From VAZQ01 sp963753575 (lineage in GTDB: Bacteria; Pseudomonadota; Alphaproteobacteria; Rhizobiales; Xanthobacteraceae): a DNA stretch of 64,000 nt. Below are positions 1-8,730 of this stretch, in pieces (the first letter of the stretch is position 1; each line of letters begins with the position of its first letter). Under the pieces are notes generated by a model. That model was not told the origin of the DNA. It did no database searches and worked only from the letters and a program-made list of their open reading frames with translations. The DNA is taken from NCBI GenBank assembly GCA_963753575.1, contig CAVWCR010000001.1:248001-312000 (forward strand). Reading direction: 5' to 3'. The position numbers and the translations under genes were made by a program.

Positions 1-1
1 T

Positions 2-181
2 TCGGTTGCGACCGTCGGCGATCTGATCGCCTGGCTTGCCGGGCGCGGCGAAGGCTATGCCTATGCGTTCGAGAATCCGCGGGTGATCCGCGCCGCGATC
101 GACCGCGCGCACGTCAAGGCCGACACCGCGATCGCGGGCGCGCGCGAGATTGCGTTCTTCCCCCCGATGACCGGAGGGTGA
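2..181 (+). CDS. moaD: Molybdopterin synthase small subunit MoaD (C-terminal part)
   Basis: This is the last 59 codons of a gene that begins before the window. MoaD carries sulfur as a C-terminal thiocarboxylate and passes it to precursor Z inside the MoaD-MoaE complex. The visible protein ends in FFPPMTGG, and the terminal Gly-Gly is the hallmark of this ubiquitin-fold sulfur carrier. The TGA stop abuts the ATG of moaE with no gap, so the two subunits are translationally coupled. Identity rests on the GG tail plus the neighbour. The N-terminal half cannot be judged. Confidence 0.9.
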   Translation, partial: SVATVGDLIAWLAGRGEGYAYAFENPRVIRAAIDRAHVKADTAIAGAREIAFFPPMTGG

Positions 182-661
182 ATGAGCATCCGCCTGCAAC
201 AGGAGCCGTTCGATGCCGCCGCCGAAGCTGCCGCGCTCACGCGCGGCCGCACCGATATCGGCGCGGTCGTCACCTTCACGGGCGTCTGCCGCGGCGACGA
301 GAACGGCGATCCGATCGCGGCGCTCACGCTCGAGCACTATCCCGGGATGGCGGAGGCCGAGATCGCGCGCCACGTCGAGGCGGCGGAAAGCCGCTGGTCG
401 CTGCTCGGCGCGACTGTCATCCATCGCTACGGCCGTATCACGCCCGGCGAGGACATCGTCCTGGTGGTGACCGCCTCATCGCACCGCCACGATGCGTTTG
501 CGGCTGCCGAATTCCTGATGGACTACCTCAAGACGCGCGCGCCGTTCTGGAAGCGGGTCGAGCGTGCCGGAGCCGCAGCATGGGTCGACGCCAAGTCGTC
601 GGACGATGCCGCCGCCGATCGCTGGGCGCAGCCGATTGGCCGGCGCCATGCGGCGGAGTGA
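182..661 (+). CDS. moaE: Molybdopterin synthase catalytic subunit MoaE
   Basis: The 159-residue protein is the large subunit of molybdopterin synthase, which inserts two sulfurs into precursor Z to make the dithiolene of the molybdenum cofactor in the cytoplasm. Family hallmarks are FTGVCRGD (about residues 32-39), SSHRHDAF (99-106) and the catalytic lysine block KTRAPFWKR (117-125), with Lys117 and Lys124 in the expected places. It starts directly after the moaD stop. The cofactor would be needed by the molybdenum hydroxylase at 48-52 kb of this window. Length is normal for the family. Confidence 0.95.
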   Translation: MSIRLQQEPFDAAAEAAALTRGRTDIGAVVTFTGVCRGDENGDPIAALTLEHYPGMAEAEIARHVEAAESRWSLLGATVIHRYGRITPGEDIVLVVTASSHRHDAFAAAEFLMDYLKTRAPFWKRVERAGAAAWVDAKSSDDAAADRWAQPIGRRHAAE

Positions 662-734
662 TCGTAGCGCCCGATCCTGCCTTGATGTAGCCTTGAGCGC
701 ATAAGCAACCGCCTGCTCGACCGGGAGGGGGCTC

Positions 735-1370
735 TTGTCAGTGTCAGTGACGCGGCCAGCGCGGCTGATCTTGGCTCTCGCGACCTTGGCCGCGCTTCTC
801 GTCGGCGCGTTGTCCGTGGCGGCGCCGCGAGCGGTCGCCGAGCCGCAATCCTGGCTTACCGGCCAGTTGCTGGTGGCGACGCCCGCGATGGGCGATCCGC
901 GCTTCGCGCGTACGGTCATCCTCATGGTCCGGCACGACAAGGATGGCGCGTTCGGGCTCGTCGTCAACCGGCCGGCATTGGAGCGCCCACTGGCGGAAGT
1001 GCTGGGCATGCTCGGCGACACCGCGGCGCCGGTCGCCGGCACGGTGCGCCTGTTCGCCGGCGGCCCGGTGCAGCCCCAGATCGGCTTCGTCATTCACAGC
1101 ACCGACTATCGCGCGCCGCAGACGATCGATGTCGACGGCCACGTAGCAGTGACCTCGAGCCGCGACATCCTGCGCGACATCGGTGCCGGCAAGGGCCCGC
1201 GGAAGAGGCTGATCGTGTTCGGCTATGCGGGCTGGGCTGCCGGGCAGCTTGAGCGGGAGCTCGAAAACCGTTCCTGGACCACGACGCCGGCCAGTGAGAA
1301 GCTGATCTTCGATGAGGACCGCGAGAAACTGTGGGAGATCGCCTATGCGCAGCGTACGCAGGATCTTTGA
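735..1370 (+). CDS. YqgE/AlgH (UPF0301) family protein with an export-like N terminus
   Basis: The 211-residue protein contains the UPF0301 fold: LLVATPAMGDPRFARTVI near residue 50, followed by GLVVNRP and a GGPV block. The function of the family is not settled. The start taken is TTG at 735 behind a GGGAGGGG ribosome site at 724-731; a GTG at 741 is an alternative. Residues about 10-35 are strongly hydrophobic and end in an Ala-rich stretch (AVAEP) that looks like a signal peptide or membrane anchor. That is unexpected because YqgE proteins are usually leaderless. It is followed closely by the TctC-type gene. Confidence 0.85.
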   Translation: MSVSVTRPARLILALATLAALLVGALSVAAPRAVAEPQSWLTGQLLVATPAMGDPRFARTVILMVRHDKDGAFGLVVNRPALERPLAEVLGMLGDTAAPVAGTVRLFAGGPVQPQIGFVIHSTDYRAPQTIDVDGHVAVTSSRDILRDIGAGKGPRKRLIVFGYAGWAAGQLERELENRSWTTTPASEKLIFDEDREKLWEIAYAQRTQDL

Positions 1371-1425
1371 GTCAAGTCGACCCACGCCTCCCGCTCATTC
1401 CAGCGCAAGCGGGCGGCGCACCAAG

Positions 1426-2388
1426 ATGCTTGCTGTCTTTGCCACCCTCGGCTTTGCGGCCGCCGCATCGGCTGCATTTGATCATGCTGCCTGGGCGCAG
1501 GCCGCGCGAACGGTTCGGGTCATCATATCGGTGCCGGCGGGTGGCGCCATCGACACGCTGATGCGCATCCTGGCCGACGAGATCGGGCGCACCGACGGCC
1601 AGACCGTCGTGATCGAGAGCCGCCCGGGGGCCGGCGGCGTCATCGCAGCCGAGACGGTGGCGCGCGCCGCGCCCGACGGCAACACGCTGCTCGTCAACAC
1701 CAACGGCATGCTGATCAATTCGATGCTGCGCAAGGTGCACTACAATCTGCTGACGAGCTACGAGCCGATCTGTTACCTGGTCCATTCCCCGCAAGTGCTC
1801 ATCGTCAACAGTCAATCGCCTTACCGCACCGTTGCGGACCTCATCGCGGCGGCGCGCGCCAAGCCGGGCGAGCTCTCAATTGCCAGCGTCGGCCCCAACA
1901 CCACGCAGCACTTGGCGATCGAGCGGCTCAAGCGCCTTGCCGGCATCAATATGACCTACGTGCCGTTCACCGGCGGCGCGCCTGCGATCAACGCGCTCAT
2001 GGGCCAGCATGTAACGGCGGCGCTGCAGAACTATCTCGAAGTCAGAGGGCAATTGAACGCCGGCTCGCTGCGCGCGCTTGCCACCGCACCGGCCCGGCGG
2101 ATCGAGCCGCTGCCCGACGTGCCTACAATTGCGGAATCAGGCTTTCCGGGTTTCAGCGCCGAAGTCGGGTTCGGGCTGGTGGCACCCGCGCACACGCCCG
2201 CTGACACGGTGGCGCAGCTCGTCGGCTGGTTCAGCCGCGCGCTGGAGGCCCCCAAAGCGAAGGCCAAGCTTGCCGCCCAGGCGCTCTATCCTGATCCGCA
2301 ATGCGGCAGCGCGTTTGCCGCTCTGCTGCGCCGCCGATCCGATGAATTCGCGCAGGTGCTGCGCGACCTGAATATCAAGAAGAAGTAG
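1426..2388 (+). CDS. Tripartite tricarboxylate transporter substrate-binding protein (TctC/Bug family)
   Basis: This 320-residue periplasmic binding protein belongs to the Bug/TctC family, which captures carboxylates for TctAB permeases or acts as an orphan sensor. The chosen ATG gives a typical signal peptide (MLAVFATLGFAAAASAA, cleavage after WAQ near residue 24), then VRVIISVPAGGAIDTLMRI, the family's first ligand-loop motif. A longer in-frame ORF from 1312 would bury the signal peptide and overlap yqgE. No tctA or tctB is nearby, as is common for orphan Bug proteins. The substrate is unknown. Confidence 0.85.
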   Translation: MLAVFATLGFAAAASAAFDHAAWAQAARTVRVIISVPAGGAIDTLMRILADEIGRTDGQTVVIESRPGAGGVIAAETVARAAPDGNTLLVNTNGMLINSMLRKVHYNLLTSYEPICYLVHSPQVLIVNSQSPYRTVADLIAAARAKPGELSIASVGPNTTQHLAIERLKRLAGINMTYVPFTGGAPAINALMGQHVTAALQNYLEVRGQLNAGSLRALATAPARRIEPLPDVPTIAESGFPGFSAEVGFGLVAPAHTPADTVAQLVGWFSRALEAPKAKAKLAAQALYPDPQCGSAFAALLRRRSDEFAQVLRDLNIKKK

Positions 2389-2566
2389 CTCTTATTTCAA
2401 GGGCGCCGAGGTTGACCGGGCAGCCCTCAAGGCGTCCCTGATGACAAGCGCGAAAAATTGATCGGCCGACCCGGTTCCTTGGTGGTCACGCGCGCGTAAG
2501 ATTGCGCGCTTGCACGCTGGGCGCGCGGCGAAAGCGGCAGGGTTATTTTCAAGGGAGAGAGCCGTC

Positions 2567-3520
2567 ATGATCCGCCAACTGATTGCGCCCGTTGCGGCGC
2601 TCATGTTCGCGATGTCGGCGGCCGAGGCCGCGCAAGTCACGTTCTACCAGCTTCCCTCGGGGGCCTATCCGCACGACGTCTCGCCCGCGCCCGACGGCAA
2701 GGTCTGGTATTCGGGCCAGCAACTCGGCGTGCTTGGCGTGTTCGATCCCAAGACCGGCAAGGCCGAGCACATCCCGCTCGGCCGCAACTCGGCGCCGCAC
2801 GGCGTGATCACGGCACCTGACGGGGCGGCATGGCTCACCGACGGCGGGCAGAACGCGATCGTGCGCTTCGATCCAGCGACGCGCGCAATCAAGGTATTTC
2901 CGCTGCCGAAGCAGTTTCCGCACGCCAATCTCAACACCGCAGTCATCGACAAGCGCGGCATGGTCTGGTTCACCGGCCAGGGCGGCGTCTACGGCCGTGT
3001 CGATCCGGCAACCGGCAAGGTCGATGCCTGGGCCTCGCCGCGCGGGCGCGGGCCCTACGGCATCACGGTCACGCCTACGGGCGAGGTCTGGTACGCTTCG
3101 CTCGCCGGTGATCATATCGCGCGCGTCGATCCGGTGAGCGGCGCCGCCACCATCGTCGAGCCGCCGCGCAAGGGGACCGGACCGCGCCGCATCTGGTCGG
3201 ATTCCAAGGGCATGCTGTGGGCGAGCTTCTGGAACGCTGGCGGCATCGGCCGTTACGATCCGGTGAAGAAAATCTGGACGCACTATCCGATGCCGAAAAG
3301 CCGGTCGAGCACCTACGCGGTCTATGTCGACGACAAGGACCGGGTCTGGGCGACCGACTGGGCCGCCAATGCGATCCAGCGTTTCGATCCGGTGGCCGAG
3401 CGCTATGAGACGTTCCCGAGCGACAAGCGCGGCGCTAACGTGCGCCAGATGCTGGGGCGGCCCGGCGAGGCCTGGGGTGGCGAATCCGGCCATGACCGGC
3501 TGGTGGTGATACGGGATTGA
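2567..3520 (+). CDS. Vgb-like (virginiamycin B lyase family) secreted beta-propeller protein
   Basis: The 317-residue protein begins with a signal peptide (MIRQLIAPVAALMFAMSAAEA) behind an AAGGGAGAG ribosome site at 2551. The mature part is built from repeated blades of the type PDGKVWYSG, MVWFTGQ, EVWYASL, MLWASFW and RVWATDW, which is the streptogramin lyase/SMP-30-like propeller pattern. Vgb itself linearises streptogramin B antibiotics. Most environmental relatives have no tested activity, and I see no reason to claim resistance here. The lipase gene follows 4 bp after the stop, suggesting a two-gene unit. Confidence 0.8.
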   Translation: MIRQLIAPVAALMFAMSAAEAAQVTFYQLPSGAYPHDVSPAPDGKVWYSGQQLGVLGVFDPKTGKAEHIPLGRNSAPHGVITAPDGAAWLTDGGQNAIVRFDPATRAIKVFPLPKQFPHANLNTAVIDKRGMVWFTGQGGVYGRVDPATGKVDAWASPRGRGPYGITVTPTGEVWYASLAGDHIARVDPVSGAATIVEPPRKGTGPRRIWSDSKGMLWASFWNAGGIGRYDPVKKIWTHYPMPKSRSSTYAVYVDDKDRVWATDWAANAIQRFDPVAERYETFPSDKRGANVRQMLGRPGEAWGGESGHDRLVVIRD

Positions 3521-3524
3521 CACG

Positions 3525-4469
3525 TTGAGCATCCTGGTCGAACTGCCCGAGCGGCTCTATCCCGGCGACGCCTTCGCGGCGTTCAAGGCGGCGGCGCCGT
3601 TCGACCTCGGCACCGCGCGCGCGCTGGCCTGGATGTCGCAACTCGCCTATGAGACACGGCATCCCGACAAGATCGAATCGATCTGCAAGCTGTGGGAGCT
3701 GCGTCCCCGGCACATCATCGCCAACAGCAAGACGCTAGAACTGCCGCTCGTTCATACGCGCGGGGTCGTTGTCGAGGGGCGGGGCGCGATGATCGTGGCG
3801 TTTGCGGGCACCGATCCGCTCGTCCCGGCCAACTGGCTCACCGATTTCAATGTCGGGCTGAGCATCGGGAATGCGGGCGTGACACCCGGCCCGGTGCACC
3901 GCGGCTTCGACATGGCATTCGATGCAGTGTCGGACCAGGTGACCCAGGCGCTGGCCGATCGCGGCCAGAAGCCTGTACTGGTGACCGGTCACAGCATGGG
4001 CGCGGCGCTTGCGGTGATCGCGGCCGATCGTCTCCTCGCGGAAGATGGCATGCGCGCGACCGCAGTCTATGCCTTCGGGATGCCGCGCGTCGGCGATGAG
4101 GATTTCGCGCTGCGCTACAATGATACGCTCGGCGCCACTACTTACCGCCTGGTGCACGGCGACGACATCGTGGCGACCGTGCCGCCGTCGCGCTTCGGCT
4201 TTCGGCATGTCGGCAGGCTCATTCGTTGTGCGCGTGCCGGCCATTTTGCCGCCGAGCCAACGATGTCGGAATTCTCCGACGATCCTCCCTTCGTGGATTC
4301 GCTTGTCGCCGGATTGCAGCTGGGCTTGCGCGATCTGTTTGCGCTCAAGCCGCAGCCGACGTTCCGCGACGATGCGCTCGGTCTCATGTCCGGCCTGTTG
4401 GCGCCGCCGATCGCCGACCATCTGCCTGATCGCTATTTGCACGCGTGTGAGCGCGCTCCCGGCAACTGA
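3525..4469 (+). CDS. Class 3 lipase family alpha/beta hydrolase
   Basis: The protein is 314 residues from a TTG start four bases after the upstream stop. No good ribosome site is visible, so translational coupling is likely. The nucleophile elbow GHSMGA lies at residues 155-160 (Ser157), Asp213/Asp214 sit in HGDDIVATVPP, and His228 sits in FGFRHVG, giving a complete candidate triad in class 3 lipase order. There is no signal peptide, so it is probably cytoplasmic or peripherally attached. Substrates of bacterial members range from acylglycerols to unknown esters. Confidence 0.8.
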   Translation: MSILVELPERLYPGDAFAAFKAAAPFDLGTARALAWMSQLAYETRHPDKIESICKLWELRPRHIIANSKTLELPLVHTRGVVVEGRGAMIVAFAGTDPLVPANWLTDFNVGLSIGNAGVTPGPVHRGFDMAFDAVSDQVTQALADRGQKPVLVTGHSMGAALAVIAADRLLAEDGMRATAVYAFGMPRVGDEDFALRYNDTLGATTYRLVHGDDIVATVPPSRFGFRHVGRLIRCARAGHFAAEPTMSEFSDDPPFVDSLVAGLQLGLRDLFALKPQPTFRDDALGLMSGLLAPPIADHLPDRYLHACERAPGN

Positions 4470-4485
4470 CCTTGGAAAGCCATCA

Positions 4486-4875
4486 TCAGGCCCGCGCCGC
4501 GTCCACGCTCCAGGTGCCGCCGCCCGCGACTGAGAAATACAGGAAGATGAAACAGTACAGCACCGCGAGCTCGCCCTGGTTCAGGACCGGAAAGAAGCCC
4601 TGCGGGGCGTGGGCGAGAAAATAGGCGACCGCCATCATACCCGACAGGATGAAGGCGGTCGGACGCGTGAACAGCCCGATCAACATCAGGAAGCCGCCGA
4701 CCAATTCGAGAACTCCGGCGGCGCCGAGGAGCGAAAAAAATTCGAGGTTGTCGAAGGCCGCGATATGCGGAACGGCGAGATACTTCGCGGTACCATGCTG
4801 CAGGAACATGAGCGCGGTCATGATGCGCAGCACTGACAGCAGGCGCGGCGACCAGATCTGGCAGAAGCCATCCAT
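4486..4875 (-). CDS. DoxX family small integral membrane protein
   Basis: The 129-residue protein has four hydrophobic segments and the DoxX pattern: RIMTALMFLQHGTAKYL in the first helix, then GVLELVGGFLMLIGLFTRP. DoxX-like proteins are inner-membrane proteins, some linked to quinol oxidation or redox stress, and the function of this subgroup is undefined. It is convergent with the lipase (17 bp apart) and lies about 80 bp downstream of ilvE on the same strand. Confidence 0.85.
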   Translation of the reverse strand: MDGFCQIWSPRLLSVLRIMTALMFLQHGTAKYLAVPHIAAFDNLEFFSLLGAAGVLELVGGFLMLIGLFTRPTAFILSGMMAVAYFLAHAPQGFFPVLNQGELAVLYCFIFLYFSVAGGGTWSVDAARA

Positions 4876-4957
4876 TGCTGTGCCCCTCTTGTCCGCTTGC
4901 GCAGCTCGATCGCTGCGCCCGCGGCTTTATCTAGGCACGGCCCGTGAATTCTCCAGT

Positions 4958-5851
4958 CTATGCTGCCGCCGCCTTGCCCTTGGGCTGCACCTCGGCGGTG
5001 TAGTCGTCCATCAGCTGCTTGGTGATGGTGCCGGGCGCGAACCGCCACTGCGCAATCTCGGAAACCGCCGTCACCTCGGCGGCGCTGCCCGTGATGAAGC
5101 ACTCGGAGAAGCCCGAAAGGTCGTCGGGCATGATGCGCCGCTCGATGACCTCGATACCGCGCCGCTTCGCGAGATCGATCACGGTGCGCCGCGTGATGCC
5201 ATCGAGGAAGCAATCGGCGATCGGGGTGTGGATCTTGCCGTCGGTGATGAAAAAGATATTGGCGCCGGTGCATTCGGCGACGCGGCCCTGCCAGTCGAGC
5301 ATCATGGCGTCCGCATAACCTTTACGCTCGGCTTTGTGTTTGGAGATGGTGCAGATCATGTAGAGGCCGGCGGCCTTGGCGCGCGAGGGCGCCGTTGCGG
5401 GATCCGGCCGGCGATAGTCGGCGAGGTCGAGCTTGATGCCCTTGAGGCGCTGCACCGGATCGAAATAGCTCGGCCATTGCCAGGTCGCGATGGCGAGGTG
5501 GATCGTATTGTTCTGCGCCGAGACGCCCATCTGCTCGGACCCGCGCCAGGCGATCGGCCGCACGTAGGCGTCTTTCTGCCCATTCTTCTCCAGCACCAGC
5601 CGCTTGGCCGCGTCGATCTCGGCGACCGAGTAGGGGATTTCAAAGTCGAGCATCTGCGCTGAGCGCTTGAGCCGCTCCGAATGTTCGGTGCACTTGAAGA
5701 TTTCGCCTCCGTAGGCGCGTTCGCCCTCGAACACGGCGCTGGCATAGTGCAGCCCGTGCGAGCAGACGTGCAGGGTGGCATCGCCCCAGGGAGCGAGCTT
5801 GCCGTCGTACCAGATGACGCCATCGAGCCGGTCATAGGGCTTGTCGGCCAT
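4958..5851 (-). CDS. ilvE: Branched-chain amino acid aminotransferase
   Basis: The 297-residue fold-type IV PLP enzyme catalyses reversible transfer of the amino group between Leu/Ile/Val and 2-oxoglutarate. It matches the family in order: GLHYASAVFEGERAY (33-47), RPIAWRG (98-104), the PLP-binding Lys159 in SRAKAAGLY, the cofactor-contacting Glu193 in VAECTGANIFF, and GITRRTVI plus the ITGSAAEVTAV phosphate loop near the C terminus. The ATG at 5851 fits the usual MADKPYDRLDG start. The upstream 216 bp separates it from the divergent petP-like gene. Confidence 0.93.
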   Translation of the reverse strand: MADKPYDRLDGVIWYDGKLAPWGDATLHVCSHGLHYASAVFEGERAYGGEIFKCTEHSERLKRSAQMLDFEIPYSVAEIDAAKRLVLEKNGQKDAYVRPIAWRGSEQMGVSAQNNTIHLAIATWQWPSYFDPVQRLKGIKLDLADYRRPDPATAPSRAKAAGLYMICTISKHKAERKGYADAMMLDWQGRVAECTGANIFFITDGKIHTPIADCFLDGITRRTVIDLAKRRGIEVIERRIMPDDLSGFSECFITGSAAEVTAVSEIAQWRFAPGTITKQLMDDYTAEVQPKGKAAAA

Positions 5852-6067
5852 AATCTTCCTCCGTGCGAGGCTCCGCTCGGCGATCGCCCGCTGCCGAAAT
5901 ATTATTCGTCCGCCGTTCGTCCGCTACGCTTTTCGTCCGGGCCAACACCCGGTATGGTTGGGCGGTCCCCATGAGAGCGCGCCTTTGCGTTCGGTGCAAC
6001 GCCGGGGAGGGGCCGCGATCTGGTCGTTTCGGCTTGTTCACTAGCAATCTGACTGAAATATGTCAAT

Positions 6068-6613
6068 ATGGCTGACCTAACTGCTCCGCTAGCCCCCAAT
6101 CGCCTGCCGCAGCCGGGCGAACGCGCCGGACGCGACAGCGAGCCCGCCTGGGACGTCATCGAGCTGTTGTTCTTCGCTTATCGGGACTTCGTCGGCGATC
6201 CGGACGAGGTTTTGGCCAAGTTCGGCTTCGGCCGCGCCCACCACCGGGTGCTGCACTTCGTCAACCGCAATCCGGGCATGAAGGTTGCCGAGTTGCTCGA
6301 TATCCTGAAGATCACCAAGCAATCGCTCGGGCGGGTGCTCAAGCAACTGGTCGATCAGGGTTATGTGCACCAGAAGGAAGGTGCGAGCGACCGGCGCCAG
6401 CGGCTGCTCTATGTCACCAGCAAAGGCGAGGCGCTGGCGATGAAGCTTGCGGGGCTGCAGACCGCGCGGATCGCGAATGCGCTGGCGGAACTCGGTCCCA
6501 ACGCGCACGACACGGCGTGCCATTTCCTGGTCGCCATGATCAATTCCGATAGTCGTGATGAGGTGCTGCGATTCATCGCGCGCGCCGACCGTGCGCGCCG
6601 TTCGCGCGGTTGA
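6068..6613 (+). CDS. petP: PetP-like MarR family transcriptional regulator
   Basis: The 181-residue protein has a winged-helix MarR domain: FGFGRAHHRVLHFV, the recognition region LDILKITKQSLGRVLKQL and the wing EGASDRRQRLLYVT (about residues 56-120). In Rhodobacter capsulatus a MarR-type petP precedes petR and both lie upstream of the cytochrome bc1 genes. Here the same pair is followed by a histidine kinase and no petABC is present. It probably regulates its own operon. The symbol is by analogy of order and sequence type. Confidence 0.8.
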   Translation: MADLTAPLAPNRLPQPGERAGRDSEPAWDVIELLFFAYRDFVGDPDEVLAKFGFGRAHHRVLHFVNRNPGMKVAELLDILKITKQSLGRVLKQLVDQGYVHQKEGASDRRQRLLYVTSKGEALAMKLAGLQTARIANALAELGPNAHDTACHFLVAMINSDSRDEVLRFIARADRARRSRG

Positions 6614-6621
6614 TCGCGGCC

Positions 6622-7341
6622 ATGAAGCCGGAGTCCGCTCCCCTCGCCGACGACGCCCCGCACTTGCTGCTGGTCGACGACGACCGCCGCATCCGCAGCC
6701 TGTTGTCGCGCTTTCTGCTCTCGGAAGGCTACCGGGTCACGACCGCGGAAAGCGCCGCCGAGGCGCGCGCCAAGCTTGAAGGGCTGCACTTCGATCTCAT
6801 GATTCTCGATGTCATGATGCCGGGCGAGAATGGGTTCGAGTTCGCCCGCGATCTGCGCACCCGCTCGAGCGTGCCGATCCTGATGCTGACCGCGCGCGGC
6901 GAGGCGGAGAGCCGCATCGAAGGGCTTGAGAGCGGCGCCGACGATTATGTGGGCAAGCCGTTCGAGCCGCGCGAATTGTCGTTGCGGGTCGCCAGCATCC
7001 TCAAGCGCGCCCGACCAGCGCCGGCGCCACAGCTCGAATCCGTGCGTTTTGGCGAGTTCGTCTTTCACATTGCCCGCGGTGAGCTCAAACGCGGCGAAGA
7101 AATCATTCACCTTACCGACCGCGAGCGCGAGATGCTGCGCCTGTTGGCTTCCGCACCCGGCGAGACGGTGGGGCGGCTGGAACTCGCGGGCGGCAGCGGC
7201 GGCAATGGCAACGGCATCGGCGAGCGTGCGGTCGACGTGCAGATCAATCGGCTGCGCCGCAAGATCGAGCGCGATCCCACCAACCCGCTGTTCGTGCAGA
7301 CCGTGCGCGGCATCGGATACCGTTTGGTGACCACACCATGA
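6622..7341 (+). CDS. petR: OmpR/PetR-type response regulator
   Basis: This is a 239-residue two-component regulator. The receiver domain has the acidic pocket LLLVDDDRR (Asp19-Asp21), phospho-acceptor Asp63 in LMILDVMMPG and Lys112 in DYVGKPFEP. The C-terminal OmpR winged helix ends in VDVQINRLRRKIE and GIGYRLV. I chose ATG at 6622; a TTG at 6610 overlapping the petP stop would add four residues. The helix region carries an unusual glycine-rich insert (GGSGGNGNGIG). The stop overlaps the kinase start (ATGA), so regulator and kinase are co-translated. Confidence 0.88.
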   Translation: MKPESAPLADDAPHLLLVDDDRRIRSLLSRFLLSEGYRVTTAESAAEARAKLEGLHFDLMILDVMMPGENGFEFARDLRTRSSVPILMLTARGEAESRIEGLESGADDYVGKPFEPRELSLRVASILKRARPAPAPQLESVRFGEFVFHIARGELKRGEEIIHLTDREREMLRLLASAPGETVGRLELAGGSGGNGNGIGERAVDVQINRLRRKIERDPTNPLFVQTVRGIGYRLVTTP

Positions 7342-8723
7342 CGACGCTCGACACCGGCATGCGGGTGTTGCGCTCGGCCGCCGACAGGCTTTCAGGCTTC
7401 TACGAGCGTTATGGTTTCTCGCTGCGCGGCATCATGCCGAAGGGCCTCTACGCGCGCGCCCTCCTGATCATCATCGTGCCGATGGTGATCCTGCAGTCGG
7501 TGGTCGCTTTCGTGTTCATGGAGCGCCATTGGAATACGGTCACGCAGCGGCTTTCGAGCGCAGTAGTGCAGGACATCGCCGCCCTGATCCAGGTCTACAC
7601 GACCTTTCCGCAGGTCGAGCAGTCGCAGATTCGCCGTGTCGCGCAGGAGAAGCTCGGCCTGGTGGTGGATTTCCTGCCGGTCACCGAATTGCCGCCGCCG
7701 GGGCCGAAGCCGTTCTTCTCGCTGCTCGATCAATCGCTGTCGGAGGAAATCAGCCGCCAGATCCGCAGGCCGTTCTGGATCGACACCGTCGGGCGCTCGG
7801 CGCTGGTGGAGATCCGGATCCGGCTCGACAACACGGTGATGCGGGTCTTTGCCCGACGCAACGCCGCCTATGCGTCGAACTCGCATATCTTCCTGTTGTG
7901 GATGGTGGGCACGTCGGTGGTGCTGCTGACCGTTGCGATCGCCTTCCTGCGCAATCAGATCCGCCCGATCCTGCGCCTTGCCGACGCCGCCGAGAGCTTC
8001 GGCAAGGGCCGCGAAGTGCCCAACTTCCGGCCGCGCGGCGCGCGCGAGGTGCGGCGCGCCGCGGCCGCCTTCATCGAGATGAAGACCCGCATCGAGCGCA
8101 CGATGGAGCAGCGCACCGCGATGCTGGCCGGCGTATCGCACGACCTGCGCACGATCCTCACCCGCTTCAAGCTCGAGCTGGCGCTGATCGGCGACAGTCC
8201 CGAGATCGAAGGCATGCGCAAGGACGTCGATGAGATGGCGCGCATGCTGGAGGCTTATCTCGCTTTTGCGCGCGGGGATTCAGGCGAGCAGTCGGCGCCG
8301 ACCGAGATGACGATCCTGCTCGACGAGCTCAAGACTGATGCCGTGCGCAACGGCCATCAGGCGAACGTCGCCTTCCATGGCCAGCCGGTCGTCACGGTGC
8401 GGCCGGCGGCATTCAAGCGCTGCCTCGCCAACCTCGTTTCGAACGCGGCGCGCCATGGCAATTCCATTGCGATCATCGGGCACCGCGACCACCGCTGGCT
8501 CACGGTGAGCGTCGACGACGACGGTCCCGGCATCCCGGCGCATATGCGCGAGGAAGTGTTCAAGCCGTTCCTGCGGCTCGACGACGCCCGCAATCAGAAC
8601 GAGGGCGGCACCGGCTTAGGGCTTGCGATCGCGCGCGACATCGCGCGCTCGCATGGCGGCGAGATTTCGCTTTCGGATTCGCCAATGGGCGGCCTGCGCG
8701 CGACGGTGCGGGTGCCGGTGTAG
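7338..8723 (+). CDS. EnvZ-type sensor histidine kinase
   Basis: The 461-residue membrane kinase is the presumed partner of the preceding PetR-type regulator. It has TM1 at about 41-61, a periplasmic loop of about 120 residues, TM2 at 183-204, HAMP, then HisKA with phospho-acceptor His268 in GVSHDLRTILTRF. The ATPase follows with the N box NLVSNAARHG (365-374), G1 DDDGPGIP (393-400) and G2 GGTGLGLA (423-430). The HisKA motif reads LRTILT where most kinases have LRTPLT. The signal sensed is unknown. Confidence 0.9.
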   Translation: MTTLDTGMRVLRSAADRLSGFYERYGFSLRGIMPKGLYARALLIIIVPMVILQSVVAFVFMERHWNTVTQRLSSAVVQDIAALIQVYTTFPQVEQSQIRRVAQEKLGLVVDFLPVTELPPPGPKPFFSLLDQSLSEEISRQIRRPFWIDTVGRSALVEIRIRLDNTVMRVFARRNAAYASNSHIFLLWMVGTSVVLLTVAIAFLRNQIRPILRLADAAESFGKGREVPNFRPRGAREVRRAAAAFIEMKTRIERTMEQRTAMLAGVSHDLRTILTRFKLELALIGDSPEIEGMRKDVDEMARMLEAYLAFARGDSGEQSAPTEMTILLDELKTDAVRNGHQANVAFHGQPVVTVRPAAFKRCLANLVSNAARHGNSIAIIGHRDHRWLTVSVDDDGPGIPAHMREEVFKPFLRLDDARNQNEGGTGLGLAIARDIARSHGGEISLSDSPMGGLRATVRVPV

Positions 8724-8730
8724 CGGCGCC

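Noticed and set aside
2567..3520. Streptogramin B resistance gene
   Set aside because: Only the propeller family is evident, the protein is exported, and no resistance context exists.
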